A stretch of 64,000 nt of DNA, from contig OZ345371.1 of NCBI GenBank assembly GCA_977006965.1, forward strand, positions 1,240,001 through 1,304,000, written 5' to 3'. The position numbers and the translations under genes were made by a program. Below, piece by piece: positions 33,169-45,136 of the stretch. How positions within the stretch are numbered: position 1 is the first letter of the stretch; each line of letters starts with the position of its first letter. The notes under the pieces were generated by a model that was given only the letters and a program-made list of their open reading frames with translations, ran no database searches and was not told where the DNA came from. The DNA is from Phymatolithon calcareum. Its lineage: Eukaryota; Rhodophyta; Florideophyceae; Hapalidiales.

Positions 33169-33432
33169 CAGTTGTTCTACGAATAGGGCGCTTTCCGCCT
33201 GAAAGTTGGAAATAGTTTCTTCTCCGAAAACAGTAAATCATCGACACTTGGGCCCTGCTTTCGAGCCGGATGGGCGCTGTTTGGGAAGACATTGAACATG
33301 GATTGTATTCACGCGTGTCCACACCGCGACCGAGGAGACTGACAGGACCGGAGTAGAGGAGAACGCGAATTGTCACTAAGGGTGGTCAAAGCGACACGGC
33401 TCGGGAACGCCGACAGTTAGTGTCGACCCATT
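33169..33432. other. Short spacer before a TIR element
   Basis: No gene seen. Confidence 0.3.
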
Positions 33433-34804
33433 CAGCGCCGCGGCTTCGAGGAGCCGGCATTTGGGGTCGGACCGGACAGATTGACATCCATTCCGTTTCG
33501 AAAACATTCAAAAATTTTCAATCCGCTTTCGCGTTTACTGACTAGTTTCTCAGAACCAATCCGATCCGCATCCGTGGATGAATGGGTGAAGCCCGACCTG
33601 TCCTGTACTGTGCCACGTAGTTGGTGACTTTTTCGGATCAGCCTCCGCTTCCAAAAATTGAAATCTTAAAAATTTGTTATTTTTTCCGTATTCTCATTCG
33701 GTTTCGGCCTTAAGGACCTACTTCCCCATCTTTGAAGCGCTCTCACTGGCCGAAACAATGCTCGTAAACTGGATGAATATTTTAATTATGTCGTTTCCAC
33801 CGACGGGACTGCATCCAGTTTCAAGAAAATGTGTAGAAACAAGTGAAATATTTTCAAACATGAAGTCAGCAAAAGTTTCCAATGTTCGGCTCTAATCAAT
33901 CATTACAGAAAAATGCTTACTGTGTTTCCTTCGAACAGTTTCAGCTTCTCGTCTGGGCGCAACATGAATTTTACTATATTTTTCGCCTGTTCCTTTGCCA
34001 ATTTTTTAAAATTGGCAAAGGAACAGGCGAAAAATTAAAAAACTTTTGGTTTCGCGGCGCGAACTTTTTTGTCACCTATCATAGATGTTCGATTTTACCA
34101 AATTTGCAGTATTCCTGTGGTAGTCTACAACCATTGGAAACTTTTTAAAGAGGCAATAAGAAATTAAACGAGTCCTTTTCGAGATAATTGTCCATCTTTG
34201 TAGGCGATTCTTTTTCAAGATCAGAATTACGAAAAGTGCTCTACACTCCTTATTTCATCCCTTTTCTTTGATTTTTTTTGATTTTTGCGTAACCTACGTT
34301 CTTGGATCTCTATAATAGTCTTCAAAATGCGATGAACGGATCAGGAAGTGGTCTTAAACTGCGCGTTTAAGGAGCTGTCCCGATTTTACAAGGAACCCTC
34401 TGCTGAGAATTTCTAGAAAAAGTTTCCACGGCGCGAGGACTTTTTTTGCTTAGCCAATTATGTACTGCCATAACAGAAATTGTCCAATGAGCTTCTCGGA
34501 TTCCCAAGCTCATAAAAAATAAAAGTGAAAATCTAAGATCGGGGTGTAAGTCCTTAAGCTTCGAAAAAATAGGTTCCGCGCGCGATTAAGTTAACTATTT
34601 AGCGGTTCAATTCCGCTCAATTCCGTTAAAAAAAGAATAACCTGAATTCAATCCGAATCCGTTTTTCAAGATGTCATTAATAATCCGTCCTGATTTCCAA
34701 AATTTCTTCGCAAAACTTGAGATTAATCCGTCCGTTTCGACCCCTTGCCGGCATAGCTTAATCTCTCCGTTAAACTATGCCGGCTCCTCGAAGCTACGGC
34801 GCTG
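33433..34804. mobile_element. Non-autonomous TIR element, hAT-like ends, central palindrome
   Basis: The left end and the right end read inward both start CAGCGCCG, continue with GCTTCGAGGAGCCGGCA, and differ at two positions. The right TIR carries an extra hairpin (GCCGGCATAG...CTATGCCGGC, about 34747-34784), after which the similarity to the left end resumes (GGGGTCG). The AT-rich interior has repeated CCGTTTCG/CCGATCC-like words near both ends and no coding capacity. It is about 1.37 kb. No exact target duplication could be found, so the age and boundaries are uncertain. The right flank is the minus-strand dispersed-repeat frame, into which it seems inserted. Confidence 0.6.
33978..34035. 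repeat. Perfect palindrome, 28-bp arms, 2-base spacer
   Basis: Arms 33978-34005 and 34008-34035 are exact complements (core CGCCTGTTCCTTTGCC). It lies near the middle of the TIR element. Such near-spacerless palindromes are normally unstable, so its perfection suggests youth. Confidence 0.85.
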
Positions 34805-35039
34805 AGACGACCAAACTTGAGCGACTCCTACTTTGGCTGCCGATTGTCCGGAGAAAAAGACCGAGTCGCACCCGACAATGCAAACGTTCAACCGTGGGCG
34901 TATTGCCTTCGCAAAGTTGCCCCAAGCGTCTGCAGATGCGTTGGTAACTTTAAATAAAACGCCCACTTCTTCTAGCCTGGAGAAATTATGTTTCTTGAAA
35001 TCTTTTTCGTTCATTGAAGAGTATACTTTTCATAAATGA
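34805..35039 (-). pseudogene. Dispersed repeat, copy 3 (ASADAWGNF fragment)
   Basis: The minus strand encodes LFKVTNASADAWGNFAKAIRP and CIVGCDSVFFSGQSAAKVG. The first part matches copies at 27632 and 45593 at nucleotide level (about 34890-34985), while the second part is unlike them. The frame runs into the TIR element end at 34804, as if cut by that insertion. The parent element is not identified. Confidence 0.5.
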
Positions 35040-36078
35040 AGTATGATGATCACGAGATACTGTAGCGAGACAAAGCCGACGGACGAACCAGTGCCGGGTT
35101 GTTCGCGTACGCACCAGGAAGGACAGCTGGCCATCATGCGCAGACACTGCGACCGGCACTGTCGCCTTTGCCCCACCGACAGTCCCAGCGATCCTCACCA
35201 CTTCGGACTATACGAGCGCAGCTGCGACTCCTACCTGAATGTCCGGAGCAAGCCTCTCTCTTCTCCCCACCCACCCACAACCTTCTCTATCATAGCGACT
35301 TGCCTCTCTCTCCTCATTTAGTGCTCAAAGGTTTCTAATATGCCTTCACATTTATTTGCGCAAACTCAACCAGTGCCGGATTTGGCGCAGCGTTCGCAAC
35401 GGCGCGAACACTTAAGTCGCGTTTTGGCACTGAGACCGAGAATAGGTTCCTTGGGTGTCCAGAGTTGGATATCAAGGAATCTCAGTTCTACAAACTACCC
35501 CTACGAATTCAGCAGATAGCGTAGGAGGGCGCTTCCGTGCAAACATCGAGCACAAGCGTCTTGACCGTGCTTTAGCTGTGCTAGTTCGCTAAAGTAAAGA
35601 AGTCATATTTCTTTGGAAAAAGGGTTTCAAGAAACGTAATAATCGTATTTTTTTAAAAAAATACAATTACATAACGTCCCGGGCAGGGAGATGTTCCGCA
35701 GCGGGTCCAACTGCGGCCAAACGGAAATCCGGCCTCAGTCGGCTCCCCTCAATGATACCCGGAGCAAGATACTATCTGCCAGCAAGGTATGGAATTGGTA
35801 TGCTTTCCAATCCCAACGCCAGAACCAATCTTTGGTGACGTACATGGACTAGACGTGAAAGCCACAGTCTAACTCGCTAACGATAGGATAGAATGGAAGA
35901 AATTCAGGTCCTCGAAACGCTGCTAGCCCCACTAGGGGAAAATAAAATGAATGAATGCTTTTCAATTATGCTTATTTTGAAAAATCGTACCAGAATAGCA
36001 TGGTCTGTATTCTTTCTTGTCCAGAAAAGCCATCTCTATCTGAGAGACGGTTCACGATTCAGCACGCTACTTGAAAGA
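35040..36078. other. Gene-poor spacer
   Basis: No protein or repeat recognised. A TTTTTTTAAAAAAA palindromic run occurs near 35650. Confidence 0.3.
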
Positions 36079-36312
36079 CTAGAGCCCAAGTTTGTCCTGC
36101 TCACATTTGAGCTCGTACTCGATCTTAAGAGAGTTCAACCTGACGGCCTTGTCCCAGTCATTTTCTTCTAGGGCCTTTTGCTCTCCCCATTTGTAGATGC
36201 CATGTAAAATGCAAGAAGTGGGAGTCTTGGCTCGAGATGCGACGGACTTAGAAAACATTGAAGCTCTGGCTTTTGCCTGTGTTGTGACAGCATCGGGTGC
36301 AGCTGGAGCCAT
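36079..36312 (-). CDS. Hypothetical small protein, 77 residues, possibly secreted
   Basis: It is not recognised. The frame starts MAPAAPDAVTTQAKARASMF and ends in a charged helix-like tail (ALEENDWDKAVRLNSLKIEYEL), with two Cys. Just upstream another ATG (near 36372) opens a 12-codon frame MATLLILAFAAL that stops at TAG directly before the main frame's VALSTAVPMAPA. Joined, the two would look like a signal peptide, so either a one-base loss, an upstream ORF or an undetected intron may be involved. A plus-strand frame overlaps (35893-36171) and cannot be excluded. Confidence 0.4.
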   Translation of the reverse strand: MAPAAPDAVTTQAKARASMFSKSVASRAKTPTSCILHGIYKWGEQKALEENDWDKAVRLNSLKIEYELKCEQDKLGL

Positions 36313-37366
36313 GGGGACCGCAGTTGAAAGGGCTACAGCGCGGCGAATGCGAGAATGAGAAGCGTGGCCATGTTTGGGTGTTGGTTGTTGAGCGCAAGTG
36401 ATTGCGGTTGAGTGCTGATGTAGATGGAGCTCCAGAGGATTTTGAGCTTTAATAGTCTAGTCTACTTTGGGCTACATGATAAATGAATTGAGTGAAGCAT
36501 CATCGCTATACACAAGAAGGAATGGCATTGCATGACGAGCTTTCACTGATGAGCAATTAAAATCCAACAAGCATGCTCTACGTATAAGGCAATTCGATAG
36601 TTGCAACAAGAAACTGCATCTCTAAAATGAAGAGAATAAACTTTCTGGTAAATACTTTGCGAGTACGGCGTGTAGCCCCCAAGGCTATTCTTGATTCTCG
36701 TCCGACAATCCATTTTTGTACCTCCACAATAGCATCATACGACTGCCTGATGAATAGACAACGTTCTCCGGTTTTTATCAGGTATTCGTGACATACATTC
36801 CAAACCGAGATAGCACGTAAAATTGCATAGGCTACATGCTTTGATATTTATACCGCAAGAATGAATAGCAAGATTGGTTCTGTCATCCACTGCATGTGCT
36901 CTTTACAGCAATACGAAAATCCCTCTTCAGGGAATGCCCACATTGGTGCTGAACTCTAAGTGTGCTCTACGATATCAAGTATTGATTTCGCAGAACATGC
37001 TTCAGTTGCTTGCAAGCACACTTATAGGAACTCCCTTATAGAATCTTATTTGGTTCCATCGAAGAAGGCCACAATCTAAGTCTATCTACTGTGCATTGCC
37101 GAAGCACGCTTGGGAATTCTTCAGTCACCTTCAATCCAAGAAAGTGAAGTGCGACCTGGGAAGAATTGTTCAACAATACTCTAACGATTTATGTTTTGCC
37201 AATAACATCACTGACTTCATTGAAGGAGAACACGGCAATTTCGCACCTATGCGAAGACTCAGTCGAGAGATATGCATATCTTGGATATCTCAGCCTACGA
37301 GGATACACAGAAGCTTTCTATGAGATTGCCCGTTTCTTAAAACGGGAACCATCACAGTGCACAACA
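36313..37366. other. Gene-poor spacer
   Basis: No coding region or structured repeat recognised. Confidence 0.3.
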
Positions 37367-38495
37367 TGTCGCGCCCGCTGTTATGTCGCTGTCCCAAGGC
37401 GGTCGCTTTTTCCTCTCGCGACTGTACGCCGCACAACTTGGATCGCGATAGTCATGCTGCTCATAGTAGATGATCTGATGAGCCATACAGGCACGTGTCT
37501 CTCGTGTGTCTATGCGCTGCATTGCTGTCTTTCACGTAGGTTGTAGCATATAAGGTAGTTAGTTTCTTCCTCTGAGTAAAGGAAGGTGCGGAGTTCTTCG
37601 GATTTCTGCACGGATGCTCGGATCGTAGCACGCTCAACGTGGCCTGCACGTCCGTTCGACCACGCAGAGTCGGAGTTCTTCCCACGTTTCTTGTTCGCAA
37701 CCTTCGTCGTGCAAGCCAGCATGGAAACAACCGCGCCCAAGTTTCCCTTTTCCCTTTTCGTGCGTCCGTTCCAAGGTCGACGGCATAGCCAGCGTTGTCG
37801 TATCAAGGACGTCGCCGCCGTCCGTCCGCATCAAGATGACTGCGACGTCGGCGATATTATCGCGGAACTTATCCATCCTCACCAAGGCGAAGGGTCGCGC
37901 TCGTGTCTGACCTACACGAGCGCTAGAGTTCCCGCAAGGCTGTCGAGTATTCTCCAGCGGACCATCGGCTCTTCTTCCGGCGAGTCGCGCTTATCTCTGT
38001 TTACCTTGTTCCACCGTCCTCGCCTTCTCCAACGATCTTTTTCCGTTCTTTTTGTTTCGCTGTTCTTCATCGCGCGTCACTACGGCGCGTGCACTGCTAT
38101 CGTCGAGACTGGCCGAACCCTACACGGCGTAGCCTCGTATATCCGCTTGATCTCCGTGTGTACCTGTATTCCCGTCAGGTTGTGGAGTGTACACCGTGGA
38201 CGGCGCGGCTTGTTTTCGGTATAAGTCGAAATCTACTCTCATTTGCACCTCAAGGAGCTTTCCTGACCCTTCACGGCGTAGCCTCGCGCTTGAGGTCGTT
38301 CACCACGACCGCTTGTGTTCCGGGGTGATCTACACGCGTACTCTGTCTGGTGTCTATTATCTATTGAGGGTTTTGTTGAGTTGTCTTTCTCTCCTCCTCT
38401 TTTTGTCTAGTCTGTCCCGCTCTTTTCTTCTCTCTCCTCTCTTGGGCTTGTTTCTCTCCCATGTTTCGTTAGTTTTTATTGAGCCTGGCGCTACA
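37367..38495 (+). mobile_element. Candidate solo LTR (Ty3-like ends)
   Basis: The segment begins TGTCGCGCC and ends GGCGCTACA, an inverted terminal pair with one mismatch, as LTRs have. The last 200 bases are a long pyrimidine-rich stretch (about 38360-38460), and the sequence CACGGCGTAGCCTCG is repeated at about 38122 and 38272. No second copy, internal region or exact target duplication was seen. The open frame inside (37586-38224 +) has no recognisable domain. Confidence 0.35.
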
Positions 38496-38657
38496 TAAGA
38501 CATGAATCCTAACATTCTCAAAATCATGCTGTAGTCGTTGATCATCATAGAACGCATGGAAGGCCTGTATGGAGTCGCAGACAGCAAGGAACGGGAAGCT
38601 GAGCCCAGGTCTGAGCAATCCCGTACAGACTGGAGATTTTGGACAACTACCAAACAG

Positions 38658-38665
38658 GAGACAAG
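38658..38665. repeat. Left target duplication of the nested hAT-like element
   Basis: GAGACAAG is repeated exactly at 45586-45593, almost 7 kb away. Confidence 0.85.
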
Positions 38666-38927
38666 CAGGGGCCGAGCCAATTTGATTGCTGGGGATTGCT
38701 GTCTATGAATCAATCTCGCAATCGAATAGCTCCCAGAATATTTTTGCAATCCCAACTGCAATCCCACCTCTCAACAGGGAGCAATCCCTACTGCGATTCA
38801 ACGATTCGCAATCAATTCCAACTTCAATTCGATAAATCCACTATTTTTTCTGAGGCGTACCAAGCTATTGTGCTCCAGCAAGGTGGGTTTCGGAAATAGA
38901 ATGCTTCAAAACGAGGGTGATCGCTTA

Positions 38928-39343
38928 CAGTCAGGCCTCGATAAATGGATGGGCAATGTGGAATGGTCCAATATTCTCAAAATCGAGGTTATTCTCAAGT
39001 CGAATTTTGAATCATAAGTTTTGGATCACACGTGTGCCAAACAGTAGCTTTACGCCACTGTGTCAACTTTTACTGTACTGTACTGTATGCCAATGGCAGG
39101 AGAAACATGAAAAGTACTTACAGTATTCTACGAGTGAGGATATGCTCCGTGTACGCTAAACAAAATTATAACAAAATTTAAGGTATGCCCCGTGACCTCG
39201 AACATAAAAATCCCCCTATCAAATATTTTAGAATCCTTTAATTTTCGTTAAATTTAGGCCGATACGGTATTCGTGGAGCACCCGATTATGCTGATAACCG
39301 AGGTTATTCTAAAAAAGAGGTTCCATTTATCGAGGTCTGACTG
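38928..39343. mobile_element. pogo/Tc1-mariner-like MITE (416 bp)
   Basis: The TIRs start CAGTCAGRCCTCGATAAATGG (left G, right A at the ambiguous base) and are flanked by TA on both sides (38926-38927, 39344-39345). The sequence CCTCGATAAATGG and the TA target are typical of pogo/Tigger-type ends. The subterminal word CGAGGTTATTCT occurs near both ends. It has no coding capacity. Confidence 0.85.
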
Positions 39344-39740
39344 TATTACGTAGTTGCCCACATGGAAACCGCATAATTACACGATGCTGGTACCTTTCTC
39401 AAGACGTTAAGCAGTAATTTTTGAAACAGAAAGAGCTGTGATGTCGGAATTCAATTTCGACAGAAGGGAGAAAATAAAATGCTTTTTCACGGTGCAGGGG
39501 ATCACTGGGAGAGCATTGCAGCATTTTGGCCCGACAATTGTGTGGTTTATTTGGGCCCAAATGATGGTGTGCTTCCCCGTTGATACATAACTTGCCATTG
39601 GGATTCTCCAATGACGAGTACAAGCATGGCGTACAATTCTATATGCAATTCCTGGGGTTCCTTTTCATTTGCAATCCCGGATTGTAATCCCAAAGGAAAT
39701 CTCAATCCATGAAGCAATCCCCCAAAATTGCAATTGCGAG

Positions 39741-40589
39741 TGTTGGAAGTGTCTTGCTTGGAGCTCTAGTCGCAACACACTTCAATATCAAGTCTGATGT
39801 CGGTACACGTGTCAAAAGATGTCATAGTATAATAGTATGTTTATAAGTAGTTATGTTGTTGTCAATGGTTACTTGAAACCGTTAAGATTGAGGAAGTGTA
39901 GATGCATCAGTAATAGGAGTTCACGTAATGCATCCAGTGTATTACTAGTCACAGGGGAATGTTAAGGGGGGGAGAAACGCAGACCCTGTGTCATACCGCT
40001 TTTCCAAGATTATCATATATCGAGCCCGTTTGAATGAGAAACATTAGGGCGAAGATTCTATCATAGAAATACCAGAGAAATAAAAGAAAATCATGGGAAC
40101 ATTGGGAACATTAGGAATTTCCTAATGTAGCGGCAGCTCTCGTTACTCGATTCGTTTCTTGGTGAGAAATAACTAGAATTAAGGTAGTCGGCGAAGCTTT
40201 GTCGACAATTTTTGATACAGCGTTATCCTCATAATTTGCTATGCACAACGCGCGCCTCGTTTTTACTAGAATGTTTGTTACGAAGTGGTATGACACAGGG
40301 TTTGCGTTTCTCCCCCCCTTAATATTCCCCTGCTAGTCAGCACTGGTTATTTGACATCAGCATACATCCAGTGCGTTTGACGTCACCATGCATCCAGTGC
40401 ATTTGACGTCAGCATGAATGCAGTATTGTCCTTCCACTGGCACTAGGGTGATATATAACTTCCATCTCAGGTGTCGAGCATCGAAATAAACTAAGGAACT
40501 CATCTTCACCCAACTCATCTCATTCTCAATCATTCAACCTCAACCAAACCTTTTCTTCAAACTCATCACTTCCCTAACCTCCAACTACA
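39741..40589 (+). repeat. copia-2 left LTR, containing a MITE
   Basis: 461 bp of LTR plus a 381-bp MITE and the 7-bp duplicated target. U3 has three near-copies of a TGACGTCA-bearing repeat, and a TATA box (ATATATAAC) at about 40451-40459. Confidence 0.93.
39952..40332 (-). mobile_element. MITE copy B inside the copia-2 left LTR (381 bp)
   Basis: This is the reverse complement of the element at 13347-13717 with scattered differences and the same ends (CAGGGGAATGTTAAGG ... TATTCCCCTG). The 7-bp duplication CTAGTCA lies at 39945-39951 and 40333-40339. The right LTR of copia-2 has a single CTAGTCA at the corresponding place (about 45284-45291), which is the unoccupied site and proves both the boundaries and the duplication length. 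Confidence 0.95.
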
Positions 40590-40590
40590 A

Positions 40591-40603
40591 GTTATGGGCC
40601 CAG
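40591..40603 (+). promoter_or_regulatory. copia-2 primer binding site, tRNA-iMet anticodon arm type
   Basis: GTTATGGGCCCAG lies one base after the LTR. It is complementary to the anticodon arm of initiator tRNA-Met, as in copia-1. Confidence 0.72.
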
Positions 40604-40997
40604 TCAACACATCCAAACCACCGCGCATCTTCATCATCATCATCATCTCCGGGGCTCATCCTTCGCCTTCGGTCTCTGTCTTCTTCATCAACTTGATTTG
40701 TGTTACAGCTCTCACGCTCTAGGCGTACACCCCTCTAGGTGTCGGCTACGACTGTGATTTGTTCTGGCATTACGCCTGGCCTTCTTGGCACACATACTTG
40801 CGTCTCCCTGCTCAATTACCAACATTGTGGTGCACAACCCCTTGTTGGTTTTTAGTGGGGCCCGCTCGTACAAGTCGCTTATCACACTTCGTCACACCAA
40901 CCGATCGGATTCTTTCAAGGTCCGGGTGGCATCGACTCGAAGCGAATTTCTTATACGGGATGGATTGCCTTAACAGTTGACCTTGTGTTGACTGGCA

Positions 40998-43900
40998 GTG
41001 GACTCTCCGAACGGATCTTCGACAAGATTTCAAGACCCCCAACATCCAATATGGACAATTCGCAGGGAACACTGTTTCCACGCTTGGAAACAGAAAATTC
41101 AGCTTGTACTATCCTTCCGCAAACTCGATGAGTACGTCGAGGACGATCCACCGGCACGAGAATCAGACGATTATAAGCTCTGGCGTCGAAATGACAACAA
41201 AGCAAAAGCAATTATCGGACTTTCTCTCTCCGACGAACATCTCGAACATGTACAAGATGTGGAAATGGCCAAAGAAATGTGGCAGTCGATTCTTAACATC
41301 TTCGAACTTCATACTCTTCTCAACAAACTGGCCGCTCGTCGCAAGTTCTACATTGCAACTATGTTACAAGACGAGAAATATTGCCCTACACCAACCGAAT
41401 TCGTCAGCTAGCATCCACCCTCAAATCAATGGTTGTCGATATTGACGATAAGGAAATGGCAATGGCTGTGCTCAACGGCCTTCCGGAACGCTATGAAAGC
41501 CTGATTAGTGCCCTTGATGCACTCGGGAACGAAGACGAGTCGTTTTCTCTTGAGTTTGTAAAGAGCAGACTTTTGCAAGAAGAACAACGCATGTCAATGC
41601 GCGTAGAAGCATCAAACGTGAAAGCCGAAACTGCTTCACTATTCACTGCCAGACGAGAACGTGAAAGAATTCGTGATTACTGCGACCATTGTCATCGACC
41701 CGGACATCACGTAATCAAGTGTTGGAAGAAGTTTCCGCACCTCGCTCCAGAAGGATACAAACGTCGAAATGGAAAACCGGCTAAACCAGCTGCATTTGTC
41801 GCTGATGAATCGGATCCCCCTCGCGTGATGTCTGACTCCGATTTTGTATGTCTGATGGCCAAGGTGTGCAGTTCCGAGATCCCTGAAAAATCTAAGTCTT
41901 GGATCATCGACTCTGGTAGCACATCGCACATGACCTTCGACCGTTCCATCTTCTGCTCGTATACTGAAATGTCTTCAACTGTTGAAATGGGAACTAAAGC
42001 AAAAGCCACAATCGCTGGAAAAGGAGATGCTATCATTACGCTCAATGTTGGTGGCAAGATCTCGCAATGTAAGCTGAGAGATGTGATGCACATACCTGAC
42101 TTTGGATACTCTCTACTGTCAGTGTCGAAAATGGATGACTATGGATACAGAATTACGTTCAAAAACAGTCGATACTTCATTAAGGCGCATGATATAACTA
42201 TTGCATCAGGTACCTTACGCAATAGTTTCTATTTACTGGATCTTGGAGATGAAATTAAACTTAACGAAGTTTCCTGTTTGGCTATGAACGTCTCGCTCAT
42301 GTACACCCTTCTGGTATCTCCGATATGGTACGCCATGGGGTGGTTAAAGGTATAAACATTTTTCCCAGCCCAGAATCACCACATCCATGCAAAGGCTGTC
42401 TCGGCGGCAAAAGCCATTGTGAGGCAATTCCGACGTCCAGTAGCTCTGGTTCAAAGGCTGTCCTTGATCTCGTGCATTCAGACGTTCTCGGTCCAATAGA
42501 TATTCCGTCGCTTGGTGGCTCTAAGTACTTCATCACATTCATAGATAATTATTCCAAGTGGAGCACGGTATTCATTATGAGAAAGAAGTCGGAAAGTTTT
42601 GAGTGTTTTCGAAAGTTCCACAAGTAAGCTGAAACTAACACAGGAAAGCAGCTTATGCACTTGATTGTTCTGGACTGCCAAAGCTCAAATCCATAAGGAC
42701 CGACAACGGAGGCGAGTACCTGTCCAACGAGTTTAAAGCATACCTTTCCGATCACGGCATTCATCAACAGCTAACTGTCGCATATACCCCACAGCAAAAT
42801 GCGGTGGCTGAGCGCATGAACCGCACACTTCTCAACTTGGTGCGCTTGATGCTTTATCACAGAGGCATCAAGAAGACGGTCTGGGCTGAAGATCTTGCAA
42901 CTGCTGTGTATGTTTGCAATCGTGTGACGTCAAGAGGACTTCCTCCGAACACGACCCCCCATCACATATGGATGGGTGCCGCTCCTGACTTGGGCCACTT
43001 GCGCATATTTGGTACCAAGTGTTGGCAAGTTATTCGTAAAAAGAAGGTTAAGAAACTTGACTCTCGTACTCGAGATGCCATTATGTTGGGATATTCAACT
43101 TCGTCAAAAGGATATAAGCTGTGGGATCCAGAGTTGCGCAAAGTGATTGTGTCGCAGAACGTGACGTTCGAGGAATCGGATAGCGGATTGAGTCAAACAG
43201 AAACCGATATGTCCGTTGAGACTCCAGAAATCGATACAGTTAAAATCTCTGAGGATACTGTAAAAGTCGAAGATACTCTGGAAGAGGACAACAAGAACAT
43301 CGCAAGGACAGTGATGAAGGTCAGCATGCTGACAATGGGGAACAGACAGTATCTCCACCGCCTTTGGACGAGACTTCTACAATTATTTCCAAACCCATAC
43401 TTGGTCGGTCAGCTCGGCTCTCAAAACCACCGAGTGACTCCTAGAATATCCCGTCTCATACGGCCATGCTTTTCCTCGAGTCGGCAAACATTGCATCTCA
43501 AACGGACATGTCCTCACGTCAAGTATCTCAGACTCTCAACTAGGCAACGTCAAATAGAAAAATAGACTTCTGGCCTCCCGCCATTGAGAAAGAACACTCG
43601 TCACTTACCCGAAACAATACATGGACACTCGTTCCTCGCAATTCCGGTATCAACGTGCTTCCGTGCACGTCTGTATTCAAAGTGAAGGATACAGATCCCA
43701 AATTTAGCATCGTTGCGAAAGGGTTCCGACAGGTGCATGGAGTGGACTACGTTGAAACGTATGCCCCAGTCGTGAAGTTCACCTCGATCTGAATCCTACT
43801 CACAACAGTTGCTGTTTATGATTTGGAGCTCCATCAAATGGATGTGGTGACCGCTTTCTTGCATGGCGAACTTGACGAAGACATCTTCATCGAAATTCCA

Positions 43901-45136
43901 ACTGGCTTTCGAGATCTTAAGCGTCTTGTTTGCAAGCTCTTAAAAGCACTATACGGCTTAAAGCAAGCTCCGCGACAAAGACATGCGAAGATTGACAAGT
44001 TCTTAATCAACGAGCTTGGTTTCTCTAGCAGTCCCAATGATCCATGTCCGTATGTTCGGCACAAGTCAAACTCGATTACGATCATCGCTCTTTACGTGGA
44101 CGAATTGTTGATTGCCGGAAACGATACTTCTTCCATTTCATGGATTAAGGGGAACTGAACAAGCGATTCGAGATGGAGGACCTTCAAGAAGCAAGTCTGT
44201 GTCTTGGGCTTGAGATCTGCCGTAATCGATCACTTCGAAGACTTCATCTCTCGCAGTCGACATACGCTCAGTCAGTCTTGGAACGCTTTGGCATGGAGAG
44301 CGCAAAACCAGTAGCAACCCCAATGGAATGCGGACACAAGAACACCTCAGTGAATGAAATCGATATCACCGAGTCGATGTCTGACGAAGTTCCATATCGC
44401 CCGGCCATTGGAAGCCTCATGTATTTGATAGTTGGCACCCGTCCGGACATCTTGGACTCGGTCGGCAAGCTATCTTCATTCTGCGAGAAGCCTCTGAAAC
44501 TTCAATGGTTGGGTGTTATGCGTGTTCTCCGATACATTGCAGGTACTCGAAGCTACGTATTCTCTTCGGCTCCAAGAATAACTTAATTCCAATCGGGTAT
44601 ACCGATTCGGATTGGGGAGGATGTTTCGGCGATCCAGAAGCGGTTATGTTTTTTTCCTCGCAGGGGGAGCCATAAGTTGGCGTTCGAGGAAGCAGACAAT
44701 TGTAGCAACGTCAACGTGCGAAGCGGAGTATATAGCTTCATGTGCTGCCGCGAAGGAAGCTGTCTGGGTGTCTAGACTCATCGCGGATGTCCATGGTCTC
44801 GATAAGCCTATTCGAATGACTCTCTCTACCGACAGTCAGAGTGCGATTGCAACCGGAAGGAATGCTGCTATCATTCAGCAAAACAAGCACATCGACAGAC
44901 AATATCACTATGTACGCGATGATGTTGCCACCGGAAAGCTGGACATCAAGTATTGCAAAACGGAGTCAATGGTTGCCGATGCATTGACGAAACCGCTCGA
45001 TCGCGTCAAGAATGCTACGTTCGTACAAGATATGGGAGTTTGCAAACTAGATGCGTCTTGTCCCTCGATCAAGGGGGAGTGTTGGAAGTGTATTGCTTGG
45101 AGATCTAGTCGCAACACACTTCAATATCAAGTCTGA
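40998..45136 (+). pseudogene. copia-2 gag-pol, multiply frameshifted
   Basis: Gag starts near 40998 (HAWKQKIQLVLSFRKLDEYV, MAKEMWQSI), changes frame near 41390, and has a CCHC knuckle (CDHCHRPGHHVIKC). The protease site is IIDSGSTSHMTF. The GAG_pre-integrase and integrase parts (CKGCLGGKSH, HSDVLGP, NAVAERMNRT) change frame near 42340 and between 42600 and 42800. Reverse transcriptase (AKGFRQVHGVDYVETYAPVV, MDVVTAFLHGELD, LYGLKQAPRQ) has YVDEL in place of the catalytic YVDDL, so Asp is lost. RNase H (GYVFFLAGGAISWRSRKQ, STCEAEYIAS, VADALTKPLD) is near its end; the last frame runs 57 bases into the right LTR. At least six breaks make it non-functional. Confidence 0.9.

Noticed and set aside
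33425-34812. GACCCATT / AGACGACC as target duplication of the TIR element
   Set aside because: The two words do not match; no duplication is claimed.
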